DNA from: Labia minor
Taxonomy: Eukaryota > Arthropoda > Insecta > Dermaptera > Spongiphoridae
Assembly: GCA_963082975.1 (NCBI GenBank)
Contig: OY720350.1
Coordinates: 24,523,875 to 24,587,874, forward strand
Length of the DNA stretch: 64,000 nucleotides
Direction of reading: 5' to 3'
Made by a program: the position numbers and the translations under genes. The notes below the pieces were generated by a model. That model was not told the DNA's origin. It ran no database searches and was given only the letters and a program-made list of their open reading frames with translations. Below are positions 21,298-34,481 of the stretch, piece by piece (within the stretch, counting starts at the first letter, position 1; every line of letters starts with the position of its first letter).

Positions 21298-21896
21298 TAA
21301 CAAGTAATAATATAATATAAGTAGTAATATAAAATAAAAATGAAAGGCAATTTCCAATTAAAATTATTCAAATTATTAAAAATTATTTGAAAATCAAATA
21401 AAAAAATATCATGCTTCAACGAGATTCAATCCCAAGGTATGAAGTTTCTAAACCGACGTTCAAATACTCAATTTGAAACATATTTATATCCTTCTAAATA
21501 TCATATACAAGATAATTTTTCTCTCTCATATAAAATTAATTAATTAATTAAATTGAAATCATATTTGAAAAAGCTGTATTAACATCAGTTGTCATCAATT
21601 ATAGGTTTGAAAAAATGTATGAAAATTTGAGTCGATGATTAAAAAGTATATTTAACGATTGAAAATGTGAACATGAAAATAAATAGACTAATAGAAGGAA
21701 TTGGAATGGTGATTATTTCTTCTGTTAAACAGAACATTCTAATTATACAATTCTTTTTAAAAAAAGATTCAGTTATTTAGAAAATAATCTATTAATAATA
21801 AATTAATTAATAAAAATTTAATAAATTAAATATAAATCAATTTAAGTGTGGGTGGTGATTCTACAATACCCCAAGAGTCTATAATAACATTATATA

Positions 21897-21928
<32 letters not shown>

Positions 21929-22507
21929 CAGTATAATTATTATTTGATTATATTTAATATAGATAATATAGAGATTCATATCATGTCATTGAGTGTATAA
22001 ATCAGTGAAGAAATAATTGTATTTAAAAACTGTAAGTTATTTTAGATAATGAAAAAATAAATTACACTTGAGTATTTTCAATTTAAATTTAATTAAAACT
22101 TAACTTAAGTGTTTTTTGCCAATTAATTTAAATTTAAATTCTTTTTAATCTTTAATTCAATAATTTAGAAATCTCTGCATTAGAAGATTTTGTCAGATAA
22201 CTACAGAAATTAGTTTTATAATATCATTTCAGCTTATCATCTATGTGTTACTAAAATATATTTAATAATTAACACATACAAATTTATTTTTTTTTTAAAG
22301 ATGCTTGTATTTATGATTTTTTGAAATTATTTTGAAATAGATTGAAAACTTTCAACACGAAGTAATTATCGACTGCTTGGTTAAAAAAAAAACACTATAA
22401 TAAACTGGTTAATGTTTTTGCTCTAATGTAGAAGAGCACGAGGCATACAATTAACCTCTTCACATTTCAAGATGTTTTCTATCTCATCAACTAGTCACTT
22501 TTCTAAT

Positions 22508-22557
<50 letters not shown>

Positions 22558-23366
22558 GTGAGTTAATTTCCTTTTCTAAGTTGACACCACCAATTGAATT
22601 GAACATTCAGGGTAGTTAATAATAAACGTTCAACGGAAACTGGAATTTGAAATGTTATAAATGAAATTATATATTTAAAAGTTTTAAAAATAATAATTAG
22701 AATCACGAAAAAATTAAACTACAGATTAACATTCATATATATACATTATATATAACTTTAAAGGTTAACACATAAAGCCAACAACCTTGATAGATGAAAT
22801 AAACGTGTTAAATTCAGCGAGTTTTTTTTTTTTTGAAGATATAAAAAACAAGCTAATGACTTCTAGATAGGTGTCATATTGATTTGGTTGAATAAATTGA
22901 ATTATAAATTTAATAATAATTTATTCATATCACACACAATTTATTATAAATTTAATTTTAAAATTCAAAACAAGTTGGTATCATATAATAAAGCATATTT
23001 ATATATTTAACATTATCTTGCTGGGGGGCAATATTATAAGGAGGGCAATCACTAGATTGACTTTAATGTAGCTCAACTTCACTTTTAGGGCTATTGGCAC
23101 TTAATTGGCAGATTCAATTGGAAAATAATATATATATATAATATATATAAAATGTAAATATAAGTACTTATGAAATTATAGTACTTTTAAATTTATACAT
23201 TTTTATAAAATCACATTTTTCTTATACATATTTAATTTAGTTTTATATTAGTATAAGCTAATAGAAATCATAAAATCTTTTTTTTATTATTTTTAATTTA
23301 TTTAATCGATAGCAGAACCTCTTTAATTCTATGCTGGAAGTTAGATTCTAGGGAATATTCATTTTT
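21298..23366. other. AT-rich spacer with microsatellites
   Basis: This holds a (TTTA)n run at about 21898-21925 and a (TA)n tract at about 22514-22554. No gene was seen in about 2 kb. Confidence 0.5.
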
Positions 23367-23975
23367 ACTATCTCGCCACAGATAGTATTGCGATCACGAA
23401 AATTTTCGATGTCGAGATTTTGATGTTTTTATATGTTTTGAAGGTCCCTGACAATGAGTCATTTTTACTAAGGTTGAGAAAAATGTCTGTCTGTTTGTGT
23501 GTGTGTGTATGTAGACAAGATTAACGTTTTGATCTAGAATAATGAAATGTGGTACACGGTAATTATTCAAAATTTGTAGTTTTTTATCAACTTTTGAAAA
23601 AAGTAGCTCATTCGGAAGAGGGTCATTACCTACCAAGTTTTGATTTTTTTTTCCTCTAAAAATAAAGATATATATTTGATAATCTCTTTCACATTATTAA
23701 AAATTGTGTAAAACTGGTATATATAGAATTTCAGCTTGATTGAATCACTGAAAGTACAAGAATTAATTTTTTTAAATTTGGACTTCAAAATGAAGATAAA
23801 GTTTTTAAATTTAAATTAAAAATTACAATATATGTTTAATTAATTTAAATGAATAACGATACGTTACTGTAAATTTAAATTTTTAAATTAATTAAATTTA
23901 ATTTAAATATCATATATGTGTTAATTAATCCAATTCAAATTTGCGATATAGTCGAGTGGTGACACTTCAGATTTT
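23367..23975 (+). mobile_element. A-family element, copy A2
   Basis: The copy runs from actatctcgcc to gtcgagtggtgacacttcag. The right subterminal repeat and hairpin each carry changes (gcgatatag; gagtg/cactt). A (GT)n run lies at about 23495-23510. The 80-codon minus-strand frame across it is repeat-derived. Confidence 0.7.
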
Positions 23976-24599
23976 TTTAAATTATTAAATCAATTGATTG
24001 GATTAAAAAAAATAAAATTCTATTTTCTTGTTTTAAAAAAAAATCTTATTTTCTAATCTTATTTTATTTTTGTTTTTTTTCAGGTAAAATTCATTACTTT
24101 TTAATTCATCATTGAATTCTTAGCTACAAAGGTAAATTCAACATAAATGTATCTTACCAATTTAATAATAACGTTCTCTATCTTCTAATTTTATTTTATT
24201 CATCCAATTAACAAATGATTTGAGACTGTGCCAAATTTTCTAGATTTAGTTAATTTGAGTTGATCCCTTTGCTCAGTGCCAAGTTGATCACTAATATAGG
24301 CATATAAACTTTGTGTCAAAGTTTGTAAAAAAACTGACATTCTAAATAAGTATTTATTCATATATAATTTTATTTCAATAAATGTTAAAAAATTACTTGA
24401 ATATTAGCAAGACGTACTATTTTGATTATAATTATGGTTGTGAAATTCTAAATAAAAAAGTTCAAGATAATTAGTTAATTAATTAAAATTAAATATTAAA
24501 AATAAATAAATAATTAAAATTATTTTTTTTTTAAGAATAAAAGCAATATTTAAAGAAAGAAAAATCTGTTCCCTTTATCCTTGAATTAATTTTAAAATG
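23976..24599. other. AT-rich spacer
   Basis: No supported feature. Confidence 0.5.
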
Positions 24600-24601
24600 T
24601 A

Positions 24602-25066
24602 CGAGGGTGGTCTGAAAAGTTTCCGACCTGACCAAGAAAAGGATGGTTTTTTTTGCTATATTTTTCAACATAATCTCCATCAAAACTGATACATTTCTCA
24701 TAACGGTGTTCTAATGAATTTAATATATAATAAATTATTTAATTAATTAATTAAATTTGATTTAATTTAATTTTAGTCTCATCAACAGTTATGAATCGAC
24801 GCAAAAATTCGTTTGGATTACGCCTACAGCGCCAAATTGGCGTTAGAAATGGTTTTTTGAAGCAATTTTTGGTCTAACTTTAGAAAATGCGGCACCCACG
24901 TTGCACACAGCTTTCCATATTCAAATGGTTTTGCAAAATATTTCGCACACGTTCAGCTGACATCGTACAGGTCTCAATTATCTTGAATTTTGAAAAATAA
25001 AACAAAAAAAAAAATTGAAAAACATCGTTTTTCTTGGTCAGGTCGGAAACTTTTCAGCTTTCCTCG
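24602..25066 (-). mobile_element. Mariner-derived MITE with transposase remnant
   Basis: The element is about 465 bp with TA on each side. Terminal repeats of about 39 bp differ mainly at positions 6-10 and share ctgaaaagtttccgacctga. The minus strand keeps a broken transposase scrap of the mariner/SETMAR type: a piece resembling the second HTH motif around 24980-24900, then PFLTPIWRCRRNPNEFLRRF and ITVDE at about 24860-24780. An AT-rich insertion or decay near 24720-24770 separates this from the left end. The catalytic domain is gone. Frame breaks make it non-coding now. Confidence 0.75.
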
Positions 25067-27269
25067 TATATTTTTTACTATTTTTCCTTTTATTTATCAT
25101 AATTATAATTTTATTTCTTTTTTAAAATTCCAATCTTGTTTTGTTCAAATATTTGTATAGTATTCTTATCAAGATTTTTTAAATACATTTTCAAAGTTTG
25201 ACGATTAGTAATACTTATAACATATGCTATTAATTCTATATTTTGTTTTAACAATAATTTTAACAATATATAAAATTTTATAGGTCTTTTTTACATTTAA
25301 AATTTAAATTATTATATACTAATATTAATAATAATATGTAATAAATTCTTAAAACTAACGTCTTATCTAAACAAAACAACTAAATATCCATTCTATGGAG
25401 AGATCATCTAGAGATAATTATTGTTGTTGTTTTTCTAATATTAATTGATGAACAAATTTGGTTGGCAACTGTTTTGGTATTCTTTCATATATATATATGT
25501 AAAGATTATAGTATCTTTATTTTCTGTCCTTTGCAAGAAAGAAGGATATAAATAAATTAAAAGTAATGAATGGCTGACCGAGACGAGAGCATTCAAAAGC
25601 TGCTTCTTTTTACTCTTCACTTCTTTATCGCATCTTCTATCTTTTTTTTCTCTATTCTTTTCTATTTCAATAAAAATCAACACAAATCGGCGAGAGACAA
25701 TTTCCCTCTTTGATTTTTCTCTCGTTAACTATTTCTTACTTTTAAATCAATCTATTATAATTGGAACAGTAAATAGCTATCATCTTAGTTTCGATGAAAA
25801 GATATACGAGTAAATACATTCATTATTTTTATTTATTTTTATTTTCTTTCTTTTTTCATTACCAAAATAAGAATAAATATAATTTTTCTCATTTATTCAT
25901 GTAACATTCAACGATAAAATCTTATAAATTGAATTAATGATTCTAATTTTTTTTTTTTTTTGTTTTTGATTTTTTAAAACTGATTGTAATTAATTTCAAA
26001 TTTTAAAATAATACTTAATAATTAATAGTATATTTACATTTTAAAGACCGAATATTTATTTTAAAAGAAGAAATTATTGAAATATAATAAATAAAAGGGT
26101 ATTCGAGGATATATTTAAAAAAAAAATAATTTTAAAATCAATCTTTTCTTTAATAATTATTGTTGGCATCAAGAAGATGGTTTAGTTGGAAAATTGCATG
26201 ATATCTATTGGTTGTGAAGGCATGGTGGGGAGAGCTAAATCGACACCAGCGACCGCAGCGGTTAATATAGACAATATTTGTGGGTGTTTTTAAAAGTCTG
26301 TCGAATAAATACACGTGAACATTTTTAATTTATTGTAATTAACAATATTTAAATAAATATTTCAGTTTATTATTTATTTATCATTGATGATTTTTTTACA
26401 ATAATAAATTTTTTATTGTTAAGTAACATAAGGGCACTGAGTGTAAACAGCCCCCTATAATTCATACTTCTGGTGGCGCTACTGTTGCGCACAGAGCGAA
26501 TACTTCATGAAATATTAATATTATTAGAATATTAAATCAAGGGCGTTTGTAAATATTTGAGTTTGAGTTAATATATATTTAAATAAAATTAAAAATTTAG
26601 ATAAATTTTTATTTAATATCTCAATTTTACTATTAAATCAATTTTATTTTATTTAAAGTGTTTATTTATTTTTAAAGGGACACAAATTCCAGTCACTTGA
26701 TGTCATAGTTATAAAAGACATTCAAATCGACATAAACGAGAGATAGATATCGAATGAAATATATATATATATAAAATAAAAAAAAAAAAAAAATTGAATC
26801 TTAAATTCTTTACTTAAACCTTATGTGAAATCAATGTCTAGAAAATTATACGACCAATGAAAAATGTCGAATGAATATAGAAATTCTCCAAAATAAAATA
26901 TGTTTATACTAAAATGACACAAATATTCAAATATATATACCTATATATATTACCGGTATGTTAAATCACTAAAAATAAATTTATTTTATTTGATTTAGAA
27001 TAAATTTATGATATACCTTTTTTAAATTTTTTTTCTTTTATATATTGTTATATTAACTTTTATTTTATTTATATTCTGTTAAATATGTCATTTATATAGA
27101 GATAACAAATGTTAATACTCCAAATATTATTACTAATATTTTCAGGTATATATTTGTTTATTATTCTGATGATATAATAAAATATAAAATTATCAATAAA
27201 AATTGAGAAATTAATTTTTGTAAATCTAACAAATTCTAGTTATTCAATGTTTTAGATTTTTTTTTTATT
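25067..27269. other. AT-rich spacer with two GC-richer islets
   Basis: The islets at about 26160-26290 and 26430-26505 (with ggtggcgctactgttgcgc) stand out in GC content but show no convincing frame. The rest is AT-rich without recognised repeats. Confidence 0.4.
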
Positions 27270-27745
27270 TATCTTATCTTATTATACTAGCATAAATTGT
27301 ATATATATATATTTGTATTTTTGAATAATTAATTAGGATTTTTTGGAAATTCACATCATAGAAAATTTTTACAAAGAAAAATCGATCTGTATTCGTTTCA
27401 GCTTCGGGAAAAATCATCTTTATTAGTTTTTTCTTAATTTAAAATAATAAATTTAAATGACGTCAGCAACTTCGTCAGACAGGGCTTCCTTAAATACAAA
27501 ATATTATAAATAAAATAAAATTAAAAATATTTATGTTATATCCACAGGCCATAATTTTCTGTCTTTCACTGCATTAATATGTACGTTGAAGCCGTATTTT
27601 TTATGAATATTTTTTTTTAATTTATGTTCTTTTAAATTTCATATATTTTGTCGTTTATTTATTTTAAATAATAATTTTAATCTTAAGTATTTGTAGTTCT
27701 TAAGGAATAATCTTTTTAAAGTACCGGCGGCGGCTCTCTGAACTT
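27270..27745 (+). repeat. B-related repeat with C-like start, copy C5
   Basis: The start (atcttatcttattatactag) matches the C family. From about 27410 it carries the aaatcatctttattag and gacgtcagcaacttcgtcag blocks shared with the second half of B elements. It ends in a gcggcggctctctgaac hairpin region also seen reversed at about 10620. It shows that the families exchange modules. Non-coding. Confidence 0.5.
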
Positions 27746-28009
27746 AAGTTTGAAATTTTTTTGACTATTTTCACATACAATCTTTTATAAACATTAATTG
27801 GTGAAGTAAATATATAATGTGCACATTTTATATATATATATATATGTTTTTAAATAATTTTTCTATATTAAATATATTATTAATATATTAAATATAAGAA
27901 TTATAGAAATATAATTTTCCATTTCTATAGACTCTATTTATTGACTCTTATTTATTTATTTATTTATATAAATTATTTCTCCCTTACGATTTCATTCATT
28001 AAAGATATT
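27746..28009. other. AT-rich spacer
   Basis: Short AT microsatellites only. Confidence 0.45.
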
Positions 28010-28500
28010 TAGAGAATCGTGATGAGTGATATGGGAGAAAGGGGGAGGAGAATAAAAAAGAGTGGTCGAGTGAGAGACGATGATGCATTATTCACTGGTC
28101 ATTTCTAAATTTGGCATCGCAAAAGAGAGAGAGAGAGAAAGAGAATTAAATTCAAAAGGGAGCGAAAGAAATAGAGAGAGGGTCGTAAAACTATCACTGG
28201 TTGAATGCCACCTGCCACTATCTTCATTTTTTTCCCTCCTCTCTTCTTTAAAGCCTCCACTCTTTAAATGGACTCAAACAAAAAAAAAAAAGTCCAAGCT
28301 CTCGCTTTGGTTATTGTTCGCAGGCGCTTTGGCTTCTGATCTTCTGACATCAAATTGATCGTATATATAGAGAGAAGAGACTTTAACGACCGAAGCGCAA
28401 AGCCTATCTAGGCTATTAGTTAAGCCTATATAAAGAGAGGCAGAGAGAAAGGGAGAGAGAAAAGAGATTTTATCATCCATTTCCACTTGCAAATAAAATA
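28010..28500 (+). promoter_or_regulatory. Possible promoter-like island: GAGA tracts and TATA box
   Basis: This is the GC-richest non-transposon patch nearby. It has several (GA)n tracts (28119-28145, 28170-28182, 28437-28468), resembling GAGA-factor sites known in insects. TATATAAAG lies at 28427-28435, and a perfect agccta/taggct palindrome lies just upstream at 28401-28414. A transcript starting about 30 bp past the TATA would begin near 28460. No downstream coding exon was identified. The 92- and 88-codon opposing frames here are low-complexity. It could equally be simple sequence. Confidence 0.25.
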
Positions 28501-29123
28501 AAATATTTTCTTTCATTTCTTTGGTAAACCAAATACACAAACAAGGAACGCTATCCCTTAATTAAAATTATACTCACTAAATAAGTAAAAAATATATTTA
28601 TATTCATATATTGATTAAAATAAAAACATGCAAAAATTCATTTTTGGAGAGAAAGAATCAAATATCAATTTTATTGTAAATTTATTCATTTAATATATTT
28701 TTATAATATGGAATAAAACGAAAGCGGTATTTTTTTTTTAATTTTAGTTTATCCAGTAGAAACTGGTATAACCAAACAACCTATCTTTTGAATTAACAAT
28801 ATTCTTTGAAATAAATTTATTTTTAAATTAATTATTATTAATTTATTACTCTAATTTAATTCAATTCTAAAAGTAACCCAGTGGTATGGAGATGAGTTAA
28901 AGAACTTGAGAATGAGAGTTCACAAATATTAAATAATATGAATAAGAATTCAGCTAACAAGAATATATCGTAATGAGCATGAATACGGATAATGAAATTT
29001 ATTAAAAAATATATTATTTCTAATATTATATAATTACCTCCTTTGATTAATATAATTAATTAATATGATCAAATAAATTTCAATTTTTAAAAATTTAGTT
29101 TTTACAGATATTTATTACAAATT
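28501..29123. other. AT-rich spacer
   Basis: No open frame or recognised repeat follows the GAGA/TATA island. Confidence 0.45.
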
Positions 29124-29590
29124 AAAAAATCTGGAGTGCCTCCGCTCGACTATCTCGAAAATTTGATTTGGATTAATTAACATATATTATATTTAAATTA
29201 AATTTAATTAATTATAAATTATAAATTAAAATTAATAAATATATATTAAACCAGCGCGTGTTTTGCTTTTTGTTGATGGCGCCACGTCATGTGCTGTCGT
29301 GTTATTTGCAGTCGTGTTATAAAATTAATTCCGATACTTTGAGTGATTCAATCAAGCTGAAATTCTATATATAGCAGTTTTATACAAATTTTAATTATGT
29401 GAACAACTATCAAACATAAATCTTTAGTTTTACTGTCAATTTAGAGGGAAAAATTCAAAACGTGGTAGGTAATGTCCCTCTTCCGGCTGAACTACATTTC
29501 TCAAAAGTTGATAGAAAACTACGAATTTTGAATAATGCCCGTGTACCAAATTTCATGATTCTAGCTCAAACCATTTTTGCGTAATCACAC
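29124..29590 (-). mobile_element. A-family element, copy A3, truncated
   Basis: The copy is reversed, so the hairpin end is on the left (ctggagtgcctccgctcgac), followed by tatctcg. It stops after the aatttggtacacggg block and lacks the GT run and the tatctcgcc end. It is a truncated copy, missing about 130 bp or more of the family's left part. Confidence 0.65.
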
Positions 29591-29661
29591 ATTCCTTCTT
29601 ACAACCAAAATTTGTAAATTTAAAAAATAGCCATGTGCAGATTTATAGAATTAATATAGTT

Positions 29662-31441
29662 TTATCTTATCTTATCTTATTATGCTAGCTAAAATTGTAT
29701 ATATCTATCTATCTATATATATTGGTTCTCAAAAACCGCTCTAACGATTTTTTTCAAATTCACACTAGATATAGTATTTATAAAGAAAAATTGAGTTTTA
29801 TTGATCACATCTCTTGAAACATACAGCTTCATTATTAATTTCTTAATTGAAAATTATATATGGAAAACGTCAAAATTGGCATCCATTTTTATTTTTTAAC
29901 TGAAATTGTATTAATATTTTTTTTATATTTAAAATATTTTAAAATTTATTATTTAATTTCGAAATAAAATTAAAAATATTTATTTTTAATAAAATATATA
30001 TAGATATTTATTAATCTCTCTCAAAAAAAAAAAAAAGTAAAAAAAATCAAATACTGCCTGCTAAGACAGTAAAAAAATGACAATTTTTTATCTAAATATA
30101 TATAGTCCAGAGGTTAGAGTGATGTTTTAACGAGTGGATTTCGTCGGTTCGAAACTCGCCGGGTGAATCGTTATTTAAAAATGAAAATAATGATTTTGTT
30201 ATTTTTTTTTCTTTTTATCTATTGTTTACTTTTTAATAAATTACTATTTTATATTTATTTATTCATTGTTCTTTTATTAATTAAGTTTTAGATAGTAATA
30301 TAATTTTTAATATTTTTTCAATAAAATATTATTTAATATATTTATTAATATTATTTTATTTATTATTATTGAGTACCCGAAGTTCCATTCATTTTAATCA
30401 GATTGATGCAATGATGCAACAGTTAATAATTGTAATATTGTAATAAATTTCTATCTTGAAAATTGTTACATATTATTCAGGATATTTTAAAAACAATTTC
30501 TTTCTTTAATTAATATTCATTTTTTCTATAAGTCAGATATATTTCCAAATATTAAATAATTTTTGAAGTGAAAACTTCTTTAACGGCGTTGAGCACTTTT
30601 GCGGGATGGGGAAAAAGTATAGAATTCGCGTGATCGTGACCAACACCATGAAGCTTGCACATTACGTCTGCTTTCAAATTTCTTATAACAGAGCGCGAAA
30701 TTTGAATTGTCATTAGAACTGTTTTATAAATTATCTCTAACATATAAATATATATTTATTATGTAAAGTTCATTTCATATATACATATATAATCAAAATT
30801 ATACGAAATGAACTTCACATAATAAATATATATTTTATGTTAGAGATAAGAATTATAAAACAGTTCGTATTGCAATATTTTAAACAAAGTTGTGTATTTA
30901 TATATATATAAATATAAGTTACAAATTTGTTTAAAATATATGTTTAAAATAATATATAAGTTATATATATATACATGCATATGAAATTCATCTTTCTCGT
31001 GAAATAGCGCGAATTTCGTCTGTTTTAAAATTTCTTACGCAGAAGTTTTCACTTCTGTCGGCCAGTCCCACGACTGCCAATTTTGCTTTTTTAATTCCGA
31101 AAAGCTGCAAAGCACGTTTTTTTGTCTTTAGTTTGTTTTATAACCACTTGGGGCGCTAAACAGTTTTTCAAAAAAACACTATAGAAAAAAAATATATGTA
31201 CCTATATATTATATATTTATGTATTATTGAGGAGCACAAGTTCATTAATTTTAATCAGATTGATGCAAATGTGTAACATTTAATAATTGTAATAAATAAT
31301 TAAAGAATTGTGTATCAATATTTTTTAAAGGGTAGAGCGAGAGCTCGGTGTCTCAGGTATTAATATTACCAGCCAAATCCAATAATAATGAATCATTTTT
31401 TTTAACTTAAGTACCGAGCCGAGGCTCGGGGTCCCGGTACT
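29662..31441 (+). repeat. C/D composite repeat, copy C3, with nested insertion
   Basis: The copy starts with the C start and ends with the D right hairpin and ggtcccggta. A tRNA-like segment lies at about 30105-30170: A-box-like tagtccagaggttagagtg and B-box-like ggttcgaaactc. The gattgatgcaatgatgcaac block occurs once at about 30400 and again at about 31258, on either side of a foreign segment (about 30455-31200) that holds the palindromic element below. Confidence 0.55.
30566..31056. repeat. Nested palindromic element inside C3
   Basis: The outer 15-bp perfect inverted repeat gaagtgaaaacttct lies at 30566-30580 and its complement at 31042-31056. A second, inner inverted repeat of about 61 bp (30715-30775 against 30808-30868) is nearly perfect. 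Both sides carry a gaattcgcg-like block near the ends. GC content exceeds the flanks. The 63-codon minus frame at 30552-30743 runs through the arms and has no recognisable product. Superfamily unknown. Confidence 0.6.
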
Positions 31442-34071
31442 AATATTTATACAGGAACCGAAAATACAGTATGAAGCACTTCTAATTATTATTGCAAATG
31501 TTCAGTATGAAGAAGTGAACAGATATGTAAATCAGATGTGGTTAATGACTTTTGTTATTTTAACAACACTGAAATTTTTTTCAGTTAACTAACTTTTGCT
31601 GGATCCTAAATTACTTTTGACAAATTTCACATAAACTTTGACATTTTCCTCATTCTTTATTTGGTAGATATATGTATGTATTTGTTAACTAATTGAGTCA
31701 ATTTAGTATAGGATCAAAGAAAAAAGCATATAAAAATACAATACTTCATTTTTTTCAAACTCCAGTCACGTTTCATGTTTCTATTTATTCTCCTTATTTC
31801 TAATGAAATGAAAATAATTCAATTATTCTTAATGACTTTTAGTTCATCTCCTCCTTAGACAGAAATTCACTCGTTAATTTTTATCATGAAACGTTCTCAT
31901 AATTGCATTTTTGTCCAAGATGTGCAATTGAAACGTTAATCGTTGCATATTAATTGAACTCCTCAGGCTTTGACCACTTAAACCATCCCTCCTCCAATCT
32001 CCTATAATCCTCACGCACTTCTCCCCTCTTTTTTTTAATTGCATCTTGTTGTTGAGCTGTTGCATTTGTTGATTAGAAGAAAATTGGATTTTTTAAAGTT
32101 GTTGGATAGCAATTAAGATTAACAACATCAGGTAAGGAGAAAGAGATACAATCATGGTACGAATTGTATTTATTTTTACTGTTCTTTACTATCTAAACCT
32201 AAAGCAAAATTTAAAGGAATTTCATTTTAATTTTATTGATTATAATAATAAATTGTTTATAAGCCTACGCATAATTCATTAAATTATGTTTGTATAAACA
32301 AAAATTAATTCTAGAATATGGTGTTAATTATTATTTATTATTTATGTTGAATTATAAGGAATATAAATAAAAAGGGTTTTTGTATGAACGATTAAAAAAG
32401 TAAAATTTGGAAATGTGTTTAATTAAATCAAATTTAATTAAAATTCGATGTTTTAAAGGTTAATGTAAAAAATAAGTTTTTTTAGAAAATTATACACAGT
32501 CTATAGCAAATACTATAAATAATTACTTCAATAAATCTTCCAGAAACAATATAAAATGAAATAGATAATAATAAAATACATAAAATAAAATTATATGAAA
32601 AATTTCTGGAGAAAAACGATTATATTACAAATAAAGATATATTTACATGATCTCTATGAATTTGTAGAATTTGGAAATTTATCTTTTAAAATTTAAATTT
32701 TGTTTAACAATCTTTAATTTATAAATGAAACTGAAAATTAATAATAAAATCAATAGGTTAAAGGTAAGTTATTAAAAACACTCGGTTTTAAGTTTCAAGA
32801 TATATTATTAAACATTATGATCATTTTGACAGTTACGTCATCTTAAGAAGTTTATACTATCCTAGATAGATAGATAGAATTGTAAAATCGAGAAGCCTAA
32901 TTAAAAATGTTGAGTGTAGGATAAATATATACAATTTATATTATCCAAACAAATTGAAAATCTTTTTATTAATTTTCTAATTTAATTTGTATTATAAGAT
33001 TTAAGGTTATTGGATTTCAGAATTTATTTGAAAATTTATCTCATTAAAAAATATATTGTAATTTTTGTTAACTTGGAAAGATTGATTTGATCCTTCTAAA
33101 GATTCTTATAATTTTAAGCACAATATCACTGAGCTATGTTTGAATAATATATAAACAAAAAAATAAAACATTATTGTCTTTTTGAGTATCATCCAGCTTA
33201 ATAACTTTTTCAAACTCTTTCTCAATCTAATCATCTTTTCAATTGGACCAAAATGATTAACGTCATAAAAGATACGAAATCGTGATAAGTTAAACTTTTC
33301 TGACTTTTAGATATAAAAATATCAATATCGTTAAAGTGAATTGGATAACAAAAATAAAAAAAAAAAAAAGATAAAAAAAGAAAAAACAGTAGAAAAATCA
33401 TATAAAAAATAAATTTACAAACAAAATGTAAACGATATTGTACAATTTATACTAAATCTTTTAAAATTATTTTTTTTTTTAAATAACAAAATTATATTTA
33501 TCTTATTACTAGATTAATCCTCATTAATTATCATTGCGGAGGAGCCATGTCCAAATTGAATTGTTCCGACTCTGCTCTGGTTCTGGCTAAATTAAATTAA
33601 GATATATAACCGTAGTCAGAGCAGGGCAACATGGTTCTAAACCCCTGTTATTTATTTATTTCAATCATAATTGTTTTCCCCTAAATTTACATAAATCAAT
33701 ACAAATCAATCAAACTAATAAAAATATTTGAACAAGTTTTTTGAGGTGGGGGAGAGGTGGCGGATATAAAAGATGTAATTATTTAAACAAAGACTAATTA
33801 TGTGTTTATTATATGATTGTTTTTATCCAAATTAATATAGAAATTGTGAGTTGAAATAAGCCTATTAAAAACTATGACTGTTGATATTATAACCCTTTTT
33901 TATGCCATTATCTTTAAATTCATTAGGGATCAATAAAAAAAATATAATTAATTTATTTCGTCAGGTAAAAAAAACCTACAACATCAAATAAAATAATTTA
34001 ATTATTCATTAGTTTTATTATTACATGTTTAGAAGAAAATTTTCAGAATAAATTGACTTTGCTAATCAATA

Positions 34072-34077
<6 letters not shown>
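31442..34077. other. AT-rich spacer
   Basis: No gene was recognised in about 2.6 kb. A patch at 31890-32040 is less AT-rich but its open frames are short and unrecognised. Partly complementary cagagcag/ctctgctc motifs lie at 33570-33630. Confidence 0.45.
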
Positions 34078-34109
<32 letters not shown>

Positions 34110-34256
34110 GAAGAGTTATTTCCGGATTATTTTCAAATTTTATTGTGAGATATGAGTCTCGACGTTTCGGCGCCCATTTTCGTCGAAACTTAAAGAACGG
34201 GCGCCGAAAGTTTTCATAATAAAAACTTTCACGGAAACCTAAACCAACATATAACC
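34078..34256. repeat. Microsatellite-linked repeat with 11-bp hairpin
   Basis: A (TA)n tract (about 34078-34106) is followed by an 11-bp perfect inverted repeat, tttcggcgccc at 34165-34175 and its complement at 34199-34209, with a 23-nt loop. The segment then ends tttccatg-like: tttcacggaaacctaaacc and aacata. The closing phrase is shared, reversed, with 11110-11130, also next to (TA)n. It is a dispersed non-coding repeat. Confidence 0.55.
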
Positions 34257-34481
34257 ATTAATATAAATAGAATATATTTAGAATGAATTTATAAGCGAAT
34301 TTTGTTGTTTGTTGAATGATCGAATAGCATTTTTTTAATTAATCTCAGAGTTAAACAAAATATGTATCTTCAAAATAAACTTGAAAGATGGCTATTTTAA
34401 AAAAATTAATCTATTTTCTTTTAAATAGATTTTTTTTAGATTAATATGTAATCGTATAATAATTATAATGATATTTAAAAC

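Noticed and set aside
23394..23636. Recurrent minus-strand frames with a VGNDPLP-like start in A elements (8822, 23394, 41851, 55734)
   Set aside because: They recur only because the repeat recurs. They differ in length, are broken in other copies, have no recognisable domain and end in the microsatellite.
28080..28540. Two opposing frames of about 90 codons over the GAGA island
   Set aside because: Low-complexity Arg/Glu and Lys/Ser runs from (GA)n tracts; no protein family recognised.
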